Shown: one piece after another, positions 54,646-63,243 of the stretch | Position numbering within the stretch: the first letter of the stretch is position 1 | How the letters are laid out: each line of letters opens with the position of its first letter | Source: Coleofasciculus sp. FACHB-1120 | Lineage (GTDB): Bacteria > Cyanobacteriota > Cyanobacteriia > Cyanobacteriales > FACHB-T130 | NCBI RefSeq assembly: GCF_014698845.1 | Contig: NZ_JACJTV010000001.1 | Span: 124,001 to 188,000, forward strand | Direction: 5' to 3' | DNA length: 64,000 bases | Made by a program: the position numbers and the translations under genes | Notes under the pieces: generated by a model | Seen by the model: the letters and a program-made list of their open reading frames with translations, nothing else | What the model was told of the DNA's origin: nothing | The model's database searches: none

Positions 54646-56223
54646 TCAGCTTGCCAGAACCTTTTCTTGAGGAGTTTCTGTTGCCTTACTTGCTAGATAT
54701 TGGGCAAGTTGAGCTTCGATTTCGTCCCGTACAATTTGACGGTACTCGATGAAATGCTCAATATGGGCGCAATTAATCAAATAAGACTCAAATACACCCG
54801 GATTGTGTTGAATGATGGAGAACATCTGACGCCAGAACTGGAAGCGGGTATTGCGCTTCAGTCCTTGTCGCCAACAAATAATAAATAATGCCTTGATATC
54901 ACTGAATCCCGGCATTCGGAACTTCTTCTTGTGAGGAGTCGGCTTCATCTGTATAAAGTGCCGATAGACTCGTGCTAGATAGCGAGATGGTTCATACAGT
55001 TCCCAGAAGCAACTGACGTATTCACGAGCCAATTCTTCTAAAGGACGACTGGGGATAAAATTGGTCAGTGTTGTCTGATGGATATTCGCCTCTTCACTCC
55101 CCTCCAGCAAACGACCCTCTTTTTGAAGTCGATGCCACAGCGCCGTATTCGGCAAAGCCTGAAGCATACTGAACAGTGCTTGAGGAATTGCTGTCGCTTC
55201 CACAAAATCAATGATCCGACGACCTGCCCCAGCCTTTTCACCATCAAAGCCAATGATGAAACCAGCCATCACGCGCAAACCCACCCGATTGATTTTCTGA
55301 ACCGATTCCATCAGCGAATTGCGCGTATTCTGGAATTTTTGAGTCAGAGCCAGACTCTCTGTGTCTGGTGTTTCGATGCCCAAAAACACTGCACTGAAGT
55401 TGGCAGCGACCATCAAATCCAACAGTTCCTCATCCTGTGCTAAGTCTACCGAGGCTTCAGTCGAGAGACGGAAGGGGTAGCCGCGAGCTGCCATCCAGGG
55501 ACCGAGTTCGCGTAGCAAGAGCTTGACGTTGCGCTTGTTGCCGATGAAGTTGTCATCAACGACAAAAATGGAGCGCCGCCAGCCCAGGTCATAGAGGGAC
55601 TGCAATTCAGCAAGCAGTTGCGCGGGGGTTTTCGTGCGTGGCTTCCGCCCATAGAGAACAATGATGTCGCAGAACTCGCACTGAAAGGGGCAACCCCGCG
55701 AAAACTGCACCGACATATCGTTGTAGGCGCTTAAATCCAGCAGGTCGAATCTGGGAATCGGTGTGTTAGTGACATCGGGCTTTTCGCCATTGGAACGAAA
55801 TACCCCCTCTGTTTCACCCCGCTCTAGCGCCTCGACTAAGAGCGGCAAGGTAATCTCGCCTTCGTCTAAAACCAGAAAGTCTACTCCGGCTTCCTGTGCC
55901 GCAGTTGGAACTGAGGTGACGTAAGGACCACCGACTGCCACCAATTTGCCGCGCTGCTTCGCTTCGCGGATCAGGTGTAGCATATCGGGTTTCTGGACAA
56001 TCATCCCTGAGATGATGACGAGGTCTGCCCAAGCCCAGTCTGCTTCAGTCTCAAATTGAACATTGCGGTCTACTAAGCGGAACTCCCAAGTTTGGGGCAG
56101 AATCGCTGCGACTGTAATCATCCCCAGCGGAGGAAGTGATACCTTCCGTCCGATTAGTTCTAGTGCTTTGTCAAAAGACCAGAACGATTTGGGAAATTGT
56201 GGATAGAGGAGCAGTACACGCAT
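54646..56223 (-). CDS. B12-binding radical SAM protein (HpnP-related)
   Basis: A cobalamin-dependent radical SAM enzyme. From the ATG at 56223, with GGAG 11 bases upstream: a B12-binding domain (about 1-135, ending VAVGGPYVTS), the cluster motif C-PFQ-C-EF-C (about 185-195 in RGCPFQCEFCD), a TIM-barrel core (VVDDNFIGNK, FLGIETP, MAGFIIGFDGE) and a C-terminal DUF4070-like helical domain. The family includes HpnP, which methylates hopanoid at C2; relatives methylate unactivated carbons in lipids and peptides. In this operon a lipid-chain methylation is a reasonable inference. Confidence 0.88.
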   Translation of the reverse strand: MRVLLLYPQFPKSFWSFDKALELIGRKVSLPPLGMITVAAILPQTWEFRLVDRNVQFETEADWAWADLVIISGMIVQKPDMLHLIREAKQRGKLVAVGGPYVTSVPTAAQEAGVDFLVLDEGEITLPLLVEALERGETEGVFRSNGEKPDVTNTPIPRFDLLDLSAYNDMSVQFSRGCPFQCEFCDIIVLYGRKPRTKTPAQLLAELQSLYDLGWRRSIFVVDDNFIGNKRNVKLLLRELGPWMAARGYPFRLSTEASVDLAQDEELLDLMVAANFSAVFLGIETPDTESLALTQKFQNTRNSLMESVQKINRVGLRVMAGFIIGFDGEKAGAGRRIIDFVEATAIPQALFSMLQALPNTALWHRLQKEGRLLEGSEEANIHQTTLTNFIPSRPLEELAREYVSCFWELYEPSRYLARVYRHFIQMKPTPHKKKFRMPGFSDIKALFIICWRQGLKRNTRFQFWRQMFSIIQHNPGVFESYLINCAHIEHFIEYRQIVRDEIEAQLAQYLASKATETPQEKVLAS

Positions 56224-56295
56224 CAGGCACTCCAAAAAGGGGGTTAAGCAAACAGCTAGTCTTGCGGCAAAAGTGTCAGGTTAAGCCTGGTATTG

Positions 56296-57738
56296 CTATG
56301 CACTAATGGTTGGTTGATACAACAAGTCCCGAATGTCTACCATCGCTGCCACCAGACGATCCATTTCCTCTTGAGTGTGGAGAGCGTTGACGGTAATGCG
56401 TAGGCGGGGTTTGGCAATAAACCAAATCGGAGAGACCCAGAGACCGCGATCTTTCAAAAGTTGTCTGCCAAAGACCTTGGGATTAATCTCTGACGGTAAA
56501 ATGACTGGGACAACGTTTGTCTCGCCAATTGCGGCAAAATCATTTTCAGCTAAGCGCGATCGCAAGTATCGGGTATTTTCCTGAAGCTTTTGGACTCGTT
56601 CTGGCTGTTGGCGAACGATACGGATGCTTTCTAAGGCAGCAGCGGTGATGGGTGGCGGTAAAGAAATGGTTCCAATTGAGGTGGGCGAAACATTCAGCAG
56701 CGGTTTTAGCTCCGCGACATGGCTGCTAATGGCGGCTCCTGCTGAGGCGGCAAACTTAGAGAAAGTTGTCATAATCAGCGGCACGACACCCCGCTCAATC
56801 GCATAACTGGGCAAAATGCCAAAATGCTCGTAGATCCCTCTTCCTGTGGCTCCAATGGCACCGCTGGCATGAGCTTCATCCATCACCAGCACGCTGCCCT
56901 CGTATTTTTGCAGGACCCCGATCATGTCTAGCAGCGGCGCGATATCCCCATCCATTGAGAATACGGCATCGGATACAACCAGAATGCGATCGCCGGGTCG
57001 GGCATATCGATGCAGTTTCCGCGCTAAATCCTCGACATTACAATGGCGGTAAGCTTTTACACGGGTGCGGGGGCTATTACCAAATACTTTTCCGGAACGA
57101 GTCCCGGCATTAACGACGGCTGAGACAATGCAGCCATGATTGAGGACATCGGTGAGAATTAGAGTTTCGCGGGTGTTCTGAAATCCCGGCACGGGAATTG
57201 CCAAGTGACAGAAGGCATCCATTAAGGCTTGCATTGCCATCCAAGCGTTCAGAAATAGCTGGGTATGGGGCAGATGCTTAAATGCTGAAATCTCGTCCTC
57301 TAGCTGTCGATGCAGATCGATTCGACCGCTTAGGACGGAGCAGGAGCTGTTTGACGTTCCGTATTTCAGGATGGCATTAATGGCACCTTGCTTAACGGCT
57401 TCTTCCTGAACTAACCCTAAGACATCATTGGTGCAGAAGCTGAGAACGGTTTGACGCTCACCCGTCGCCGTGTCTTCAATCTCGACAGTATTCCCCTGCT
57501 TCTCATGACAGATATATTCATCGGGGTCAAGTCCGCTCTCGTACCAATGCTGGACATATTCTTTGACAATTTGCACAAGTTGACTCCTCTCAGCTTTTAC
57601 CAGATCGGCGATCGCCTCTGGCTCAACAGTATATTTGCCAGACTCGGTTTCTGCTATCCAGGTCTGACGAAACGTCCGAAGGAAGAAGACCTCATAGTGT
57701 TTATGAATACATGGCTCCAGCTCGCTTGGGAGCCGCAA
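56296..57738 (-). CDS. Alpha-oxoamine synthase, serine palmitoyltransferase-like
   Basis: A 480-residue PLP enzyme that condenses an amino acid with an acyl-thioester and loses CO2. Key residues: H201 in VLNHGCIV stacks on PLP, DAVFSMDGD around S262, D287 and H290 in MDEAHASG, and the Schiff-base K328 in TTFSKFAAS. TFSK is the form of serine palmitoyltransferase and CqsA rather than of BioF (TFGK). An N-terminal extension of about 90 residues is unlike BioF or KBL. The start is a TTG at 57738; the frame stays open upstream, so the N-terminus is uncertain. It lies 43 bases after the Rieske gene. Confidence 0.82.
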   Translation of the reverse strand: MRLPSELEPCIHKHYEVFFLRTFRQTWIAETESGKYTVEPEAIADLVKAERSQLVQIVKEYVQHWYESGLDPDEYICHEKQGNTVEIEDTATGERQTVLSFCTNDVLGLVQEEAVKQGAINAILKYGTSNSSCSVLSGRIDLHRQLEDEISAFKHLPHTQLFLNAWMAMQALMDAFCHLAIPVPGFQNTRETLILTDVLNHGCIVSAVVNAGTRSGKVFGNSPRTRVKAYRHCNVEDLARKLHRYARPGDRILVVSDAVFSMDGDIAPLLDMIGVLQKYEGSVLVMDEAHASGAIGATGRGIYEHFGILPSYAIERGVVPLIMTTFSKFAASAGAAISSHVAELKPLLNVSPTSIGTISLPPPITAAALESIRIVRQQPERVQKLQENTRYLRSRLAENDFAAIGETNVVPVILPSEINPKVFGRQLLKDRGLWVSPIWFIAKPRLRITVNALHTQEEMDRLVAAMVDIRDLLYQPTISA

Positions 57739-57781
57739 CCCTGAGAAAGGGCTAGAGAATACACCGCTGCTAAGATTGCCT

Positions 57782-58960
57782 TCATCCGAGTGAATTTTCT
57801 TGGGTTAGTTCAGATGGCTCTCTGGCGTTCGCGGAGTGTGCGCGAAGGGCATTCGCCTCAGCAAAAGAAATAGACTTTTCTGACTTCCCCTGATGATTGT
57901 TTTGCGATTGACTAGATTCTTGCACAAATTTCTCATATTGCCGGACAATTAGCCGCTGAATCGCAATAATCGCTGGATTTATTTCTACATAACGTCGCTG
58001 GGGATCGGCTAAATAGGTTCGCTGCTCGCTTTCGATCATCTCGATGTCTTGGGCGAGAAATTTCAACAACACAAAGCGCGGGAGCAGGTTTTGCAACAAA
58101 GGTCTGAGCGGGTTGAGTACCCATTTGGGCAGGCGGACTTTGAAAAAGAAGAAGGCAAAAGAGCGGCTCTCCGTTAAGCCGACGGGCAATCGCATCAAGT
58201 ATAGGGCGGAAACTCCCTGGAGAACGGTATAAAAATGTGGGTAGCGATACTGAATCGAGATCGGTAAGGTGGTGACTTGGTCAGCGCGATCGCTCAATCC
58301 GAGAAACTGAGCCATGCGACCTTTGTAGGAAACATTGTATTCGGCACAGACTGCCGCGTCTGTCTCCCGCAGACTCGTTAGCACCGGATCGAACCAACCC
58401 TGCAATTTTTGGTGCAGAAACCCATGAAAAACGTCCATCGTGTTCTCATTGCAGATGGAAAAATGGGCTTGGAAGTGGGCACTCACTGGCACCATTAACC
58501 AATCTGGCTCGTCAAATTCAGGGATATCCGGCGGCTGACAGGTGGTGGCGAGGGCGCGATCGCCAGGGAAGATCCAGATAAGATTATATTTTTCTTGAAC
58601 TGGATAACTGCGGGCTTGGGCGCGGGGAAGTTTTTGGGTGTCGGGAAGATAGGGAATGCTGACACAATGACCTTCACCGTCAAATTCCCAGCCATGATAG
58701 GCACACGCTAAGTTACACCCTTGAACGGTGCCCTTGTGCAGTGCGATGCCTTTGTGAGGGCAAGCATCCTCTAAGGCATGGAGATTCCCTTGAGTATCGC
58801 GAAAAATTGCGATCGCTTGCTGCCAAATGACGACAGGCATAATCTCACCGGGCTTCAGTTGGCTTGCCCACCCAACCGGATACCAGTGATTTCCGTTGAT
58901 GCCCACCTCTCGGACAGCATTCTGAACTGTCTGGCTGGTTAGAGTCGTAGCCAATTCCAT
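57782..58960 (-). CDS. Rieske non-haem iron oxygenase
   Basis: An oxygenase alpha subunit of about 392 residues. The Rieske cluster is bound by C-x-H in DACPHKGIALH and C-x2-H in CAYHGWEF. The mononuclear iron site is seen in ENTMDVFHGFLHQKL, with a bridging acid and two His, and a downstream Asp. The C-terminal part (LPKWVLNPLRPLLQNLLPRFVLL) is hydrophobic and may touch the membrane, as in PaO-type oxygenases. The ATG at 58960 has GAGG; a TTG eleven codons upstream is not favoured. Near the C-terminus ANALRAHSANAREPSE is encoded by a GCG-type repeat inserted in frame. It leads the five-gene operon. Confidence 0.88.
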   Translation of the reverse strand: MELATTLTSQTVQNAVREVGINGNHWYPVGWASQLKPGEIMPVVIWQQAIAIFRDTQGNLHALEDACPHKGIALHKGTVQGCNLACAYHGWEFDGEGHCVSIPYLPDTQKLPRAQARSYPVQEKYNLIWIFPGDRALATTCQPPDIPEFDEPDWLMVPVSAHFQAHFSICNENTMDVFHGFLHQKLQGWFDPVLTSLRETDAAVCAEYNVSYKGRMAQFLGLSDRADQVTTLPISIQYRYPHFYTVLQGVSALYLMRLPVGLTESRSFAFFFFKVRLPKWVLNPLRPLLQNLLPRFVLLKFLAQDIEMIESEQRTYLADPQRRYVEINPAIIAIQRLIVRQYEKFVQESSQSQNNHQGKSEKSISFAEANALRAHSANAREPSELTQENSLG

Positions 58961-59148
58961 GAATTGTGCCTCTGTTGCCTGTTTCTGTGACAATATTTAG
59001 CTTCCTAGCAACCGATAAGTCAATATCAATTTGTTTTGTCTTTTGGGATTTTTCAAATGATGAATCACCCATCACCCAGAACAGCCCGAAATAAGTTGGG
59101 TTCCACCTATCTAGGTTATGATGACCAAAAATTGCAGGTTTCTGGCTT
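58961..59148. promoter_or_regulatory. Divergent promoter region of the lipid-type operon and the MFS gene
   Basis: This 188-base spacer separates the start of the five-gene minus-strand operon from the plus-strand transporter gene. Both promoters must lie here. I see no clear palindrome or known operator. Confidence 0.4.
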
Positions 59149-60324
59149 ATGTTGGGCGATCGCAGACTGTTAGTGCTGCTGGCAGCAGGCTCCCTGACGA
59201 CCATGACGGGGGGAGTCATTGCGCCAATTTTGCCAGAAATGGTACAACAACTTCACCTCGATCCTGCGTTTGCCGGTAACTTGGTGAGCCTACACTGCCT
59301 GACAATTGCCCTATTTAGCCCACTACTAGGGATTTTGGCAGATCGAGTCGGTCGGTTGCGGGTACTCATTCCTTCCCTAATTCTCTACGCTCTGTTCGGC
59401 ATCGCAGGAGCTTTTATGCAAACTCTGACGCCGCTGTTAGTGATGCGGGGGTTGCTGGGTATCGCGAGTGGGGGGATTGCGGCGGCGAGTCTGGGCTTGC
59501 TGGGAAATATGTATGAAGGCGAAGCGCGATCGCAAGCTTTAGGTTACGCGACCAGTACCCTAACCCTGACGGGTATTGCTTTTCCGCTCTTAGGAGGCTG
59601 GGTTGGTGCCACTCACTGGCAATATGCTTTTTATCTGTATGGGCTTGGGCTGCCACTGGCGTTTTTGGCTGCTTTCATGTTGAAAGAAAAGCCGAATCAG
59701 GTTAAAGGTCGCGCCACCGATTCCAGCCAAAAGCTGAGCAAAATCCTGACAAGACCCCACGCTTTGCAGTTGTTACTCACCCTTTGCTTAGCGTCAGTGG
59801 CGATGTATGCCGTCGTGATTTACGCACCCCTTTACCTCAAGGCAACGATTGGGGCAGGGGCATCTCTGAATGGGATTGTCTTGGCATCGCGGGCAATTGG
59901 GGCAGCCGCTGTCTCAGCTTTTGCCGCTAAGAGGTTAGCGAAGCGACTCGGTTTAAATCGAGCGACCGCAACCGGATTTGCGCTGATGGCATTAACCTTG
60001 GCAACCATCCCACTACTGTCCCAACTCATCTGGATTTTGTTAACAGCGGTACTCTTCGGTGTGGGATTTGGGATTGCGCTACCCAACCTCTATAGCGCTT
60101 TAGCCGATGTCGCCCCCTCTGGGCTTCGGTCTAGCGTGCTGGCAGCCGGAACGGGTGCCGGTTTCCTCGGACAGTTCCTGTCCCCGATTCTACTGGGACC
60201 AGCGATTAATTATGGCGGGTTGCCAGGGATTTTTTATGGGGCAGCAAGTGTCTCGATAGTGGCAGGATTGCTGCTTTTATGGGGCAGCAAAAACAAATTT
60301 AAGCGCGATCCTCTGGAAGCCTAA
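59149..60324 (+). CDS. MFS transporter
   Basis: A 391-residue major facilitator with 12 membrane segments. The family loop ILADRVGRLRVLI between segments 2 and 3 is present, and GLRSSVLAAGTGAGFLGQFLSP near segment 11 resembles drug and metabolite exporters (DHA1). The ATG at 59149 is followed directly by a HIP1-like GGCGATCGC. It diverges from the Rieske gene and its last 26 bases overlap the end of the convergent GH3-type gene. Export of the product of the adjacent cluster is possible but not shown. Confidence 0.9.
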   Translation: MLGDRRLLVLLAAGSLTTMTGGVIAPILPEMVQQLHLDPAFAGNLVSLHCLTIALFSPLLGILADRVGRLRVLIPSLILYALFGIAGAFMQTLTPLLVMRGLLGIASGGIAAASLGLLGNMYEGEARSQALGYATSTLTLTGIAFPLLGGWVGATHWQYAFYLYGLGLPLAFLAAFMLKEKPNQVKGRATDSSQKLSKILTRPHALQLLLTLCLASVAMYAVVIYAPLYLKATIGAGASLNGIVLASRAIGAAAVSAFAAKRLAKRLGLNRATATGFALMALTLATIPLLSQLIWILLTAVLFGVGFGIALPNLYSALADVAPSGLRSSVLAAGTGAGFLGQFLSPILLGPAINYGGLPGIFYGAASVSIVAGLLLLWGSKNKFKRDPLEA

Positions 60325-62008
60325 CCTCTTGCTCCACTTCCAGTCCAGCCAGAAAATTCCGATCCTCGCTAATATGGGGAAATTTCAATTGAGAATCTGG
60401 AATTCCCCTTTCCACCTGACGTTGGCGAACTTTGGCAAAGCTGCCAGCCGCCAAAATCCGCAGTCGGGGAGGAGGCACCTGATCCTTGCGCTTGGATTGA
60501 TAGTAAACGTTCGTTTCCTTGAGTTTACGGTCAAAGCTTGCTAAAAAAGCGAGGCGATCGCTCAAACTATGACCGCTAACGAGTTCAATATTCACTAGAT
60601 AATGGGCGGGGAACTCATTTTCGGACAAAGTGATACAAAAATCCTCTAATGGCAAGCCAAATTCTTGTTGGAGGCTTTGCATCACTTGAGTGGCATGAAA
60701 TTCAGTCGTCTTCTCCGTCGTGGAAGACAAGATCCCGCCTCGACGGTGACGAAATACAATCAGAGGAGCCTGCTCGTAAAAGCCCAGAACTTCTACAACA
60801 TCACCAATATCGTAACGGTAGAAGCCGCTATAGTTGGTCATCAGAATCCGGTACAGTTCTCCCGCCTTTACTTCCGTGGCGAGTAAGGTTTTGGGATGCT
60901 CTACTTCCCACTGGTCTTGCGGGATAAATTCAAAAAAGCCTGCTTCAATGGCTAAGATGCTGCCATCGTTGTTGAGGTCGTGGTAAATACTAAAGGTGCC
61001 TTCAGCGGAGGCGAAGACGGCACCAAAGCTAGGGATGTCGTCAAAGTAGTTGGGAAATCGCTCAAAGTAAAAATCTGAGGTTCCTCCCCGCGCGGTGGCG
61101 GTAAAAGATAGCTCAGGCCATGCTAGTTTTGGGGTAAGCCGTCCCTCTGATTTTAAGATTTCACGCAATTGAGCGGCGCGACCTGGATTTGCTGACCATT
61201 GCCGTTCCAATTTGGCTCGAAGTTCCGGTTCGAGTGTTAACCAACTGGCAATGGTTCCGGTTTCGATGTCCCGGATCAAATCTTCCGCGTAGCGCTCTAA
61301 ATAGTTGCAGATTCGCAGGATGAGCATGGGAAAATTGGCTCCCATTCCGCGCATCGAGCGATCGCGCAGAGCAAATAGGAAGCAAAGATAATGGCGGGTG
61401 ATACTATCCGCTGCTTGTAGGGTTTCGTAAGGATGGGCAAAGAGTTGTTCGTAGAGAAATTTGCCCATGCGGAGGACGCCTGTACCTCCCGGTCCATACT
61501 CAATCCCGCCACTGGTACGTCCCGTTATTTGGGCGGTGTTGGTGACTAACAGTTTGCCAAATTTTCGATCTTGCGAACGCGCTTCGCGCACGCTTCGCGA
61601 ACGCAGCGCCTCACCTAAAAAGCCGATGCAAGTCAGATTCGCCCATCCCAACGAGTTCTGAAATCGCTGAGTCACCGGGATTAATTTCTGATTTCCCGTC
61701 GATCCACTGGTCGTATTGAGATAAACGACCGGATCTGGCGTTAAAATATTTTTTTCACCTTGAGCAATGCGTTCAGTATAGAGTTCATAGCTGCTATAAG
61801 GCAGAATTGGAATCTGTTGTTGAAATTGCTCGATTGTTTTGATATCTCTCAGCCCATATTTCCGACCTAATTCGGTATCTTTATGAGCTTGCAATACTTC
61901 CCTTAATAACTGCTCCTGTACCGCCGAAGTTTGGCGAGTTTTCTTCACGAAATTCGCCCTAGCACGTTCAGCAATCGTCGTCAAAAGTGGCAGTAATATA
62001 TTTGCCAT
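60299..62008 (-). CDS. GH3-family acyl-adenylating enzyme
   Basis: A 569-residue protein of the plant GH3 (JAR1-like) family within the ANL adenylate-forming superfamily. Seen: the P-loop-like YLNTTSGSTGNQKLIPVT (about 97-115), ASAEGTFS in the middle, and YRILMTNYSGFYRYDIGDVVEV for ATP/AMP contact. Plant GH3 enzymes join acyl acids such as jasmonate to amino acids; cyanobacterial members have unknown substrates. A GCG-type repeat is inserted in frame at about 61573-61612, encoding RSRSVREARSQDRK. It overlaps the MFS gene by 26 bases at the 3' end. Confidence 0.9.
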   Translation of the reverse strand: MANILLPLLTTIAERARANFVKKTRQTSAVQEQLLREVLQAHKDTELGRKYGLRDIKTIEQFQQQIPILPYSSYELYTERIAQGEKNILTPDPVVYLNTTSGSTGNQKLIPVTQRFQNSLGWANLTCIGFLGEALRSRSVREARSQDRKFGKLLVTNTAQITGRTSGGIEYGPGGTGVLRMGKFLYEQLFAHPYETLQAADSITRHYLCFLFALRDRSMRGMGANFPMLILRICNYLERYAEDLIRDIETGTIASWLTLEPELRAKLERQWSANPGRAAQLREILKSEGRLTPKLAWPELSFTATARGGTSDFYFERFPNYFDDIPSFGAVFASAEGTFSIYHDLNNDGSILAIEAGFFEFIPQDQWEVEHPKTLLATEVKAGELYRILMTNYSGFYRYDIGDVVEVLGFYEQAPLIVFRHRRGGILSSTTEKTTEFHATQVMQSLQQEFGLPLEDFCITLSENEFPAHYLVNIELVSGHSLSDRLAFLASFDRKLKETNVYYQSKRKDQVPPPRLRILAAGSFAKVRQRQVERGIPDSQLKFPHISEDRNFLAGLEVEQEVRLPEDRA

Positions 62009-62190
62009 CAGTGCATTGTATCCGTTAGCAAGAATAACTAGTCGATTAAAGCAGATTTTTTCTTTTTCTCCAAATAAAATGCTAAAACTTTCTATTGATT
62101 GTCATTAATATTTAATTTTTGTTTTTTGTAGCAATGGAAACTAAATTTTTTAGTTAAGAAACATTAACCTGAAATTGGTGGGAAATAGGA
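62009..62190. promoter_or_regulatory. Divergent AT-rich promoter region
   Basis: This 182-base spacer lies between the starts of the GH3-type gene (minus) and the cupin hydroxylase gene (plus). It is strongly AT-rich with several T- and A-tracts. No palindrome stands out. Confidence 0.35.
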
Positions 62191-63165
62191 ATGGAAACTA
62201 AAGCGGAAAAGAAGTTGAATATAGAGCTTGAAAATCAGGTTGCTCCAATCGAACGAGTGGACATATCCTCAATAACGCCAGACACATTTTTTGAAAAATA
62301 TCGAAAACCCGGAACCCCAGTTATCATTACAGGCTTATTGAAGAATGAAGGTGACTGGGATTTAGACTATTTATGTGAAAAATTTGGCAATCAAGAATTA
62401 ATCTTCCGAAATCCAGGACGTGCGAGGGAAAAAGAAGAAAAACGCAAATGGAAAAGCATCGGAAGTGGAGTTAATCTGCAAAGTATGCCATTCACAGAAT
62501 ATGCAGAGATGTTGCGTAACCATCAGGCTCATGAAAATGACATTAATTTAGGAAAATGTCCGCTCAAAAATACCCCGCTTGCTGATACACCTTCTTTAAA
62601 AGATATTGGAAACCGCCTTGGTTTAACGAAGCCTGCGAGTGAAATGAACATTTATGTGGCTCCGGGAGGTCATAGTTCAGGCTTACATTATGACTCAGTG
62701 GACGGCACACTAATGCAACTACATGGTGCTAAAAAAGTGATATTTTTTCCACCGTCAGACACTTATAATCTCTATCCATTTCCGGTTTATATTCATTTGC
62801 GCCACGGATTGAAGTTGCGTTCTTGGTTTAGTCAGGTGGATCTGGAAAACCCCGACTTTAAAACAATGCCAAAATTCAAGGAAGCACTCCAGCATAAACG
62901 CGAAGTAATCCTTGAGCAAGGTGAAACCCTTTATATTCCTGCCGGCTGGTGGCATGAAGTCATCGGATTGGGCGATGAAATGGTGTGTGCAGTCAATCGT
63001 TTCTGGAGGATATATCCTACATCACGAGCCGTGTTCTCTTGGAGTCGATGGCGTGCAGCTTGTGGAATGATATTTGCATTACCCTATACTTTTTTAAATT
63101 TAGCGATCGCGCTAGGCAGCCGCAACAGAAAACAAAAAATTAGCAAGATTTCCCATAGGATGTAA
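62191..63165 (+). CDS. JmjC-like cupin (Cupin_8) oxygenase
   Basis: A 324-residue protein of the cupin_8/JmjC-type 2-oxoglutarate and Fe(II) family. The iron ligands are H166 and D168 (GLHYDSVDG) and H255 (PAGWWHEVIG). The N-terminus GTPVIITGLLKNEGDWDLDYL is typical. The last 50 residues contain a hydrophobic segment (ACGMIFALPYTFLNLAIALG) and a basic tail, so the enzyme is probably tethered to the membrane, which suits a lipid or membrane substrate. AGGA is close to the ATG. A hydroxylase-family gene follows after 78 bases on the same strand. Confidence 0.87.
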   Translation: METKAEKKLNIELENQVAPIERVDISSITPDTFFEKYRKPGTPVIITGLLKNEGDWDLDYLCEKFGNQELIFRNPGRAREKEEKRKWKSIGSGVNLQSMPFTEYAEMLRNHQAHENDINLGKCPLKNTPLADTPSLKDIGNRLGLTKPASEMNIYVAPGGHSSGLHYDSVDGTLMQLHGAKKVIFFPPSDTYNLYPFPVYIHLRHGLKLRSWFSQVDLENPDFKTMPKFKEALQHKREVILEQGETLYIPAGWWHEVIGLGDEMVCAVNRFWRIYPTSRAVFSWSRWRAACGMIFALPYTFLNLAIALGSRNRKQKISKISHRM

Positions 63166-63243
63166 GCGTCCTAGCCAATCAAATCGGAGCAAAAACCTTT
63201 AGGTGTGCGTCGCGATACAGAAAAACTGTGAGGAATAGAGTTT

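Noticed and set aside
52442-56223. Epimerase plus radical SAM considered as a hopanoid (hpn) cluster
   Set aside because: No squalene-hopene cyclase, HpnH or other hopanoid gene is present, and the oxoamine synthase and GNAT-like neighbours fit an amino-lipid better.
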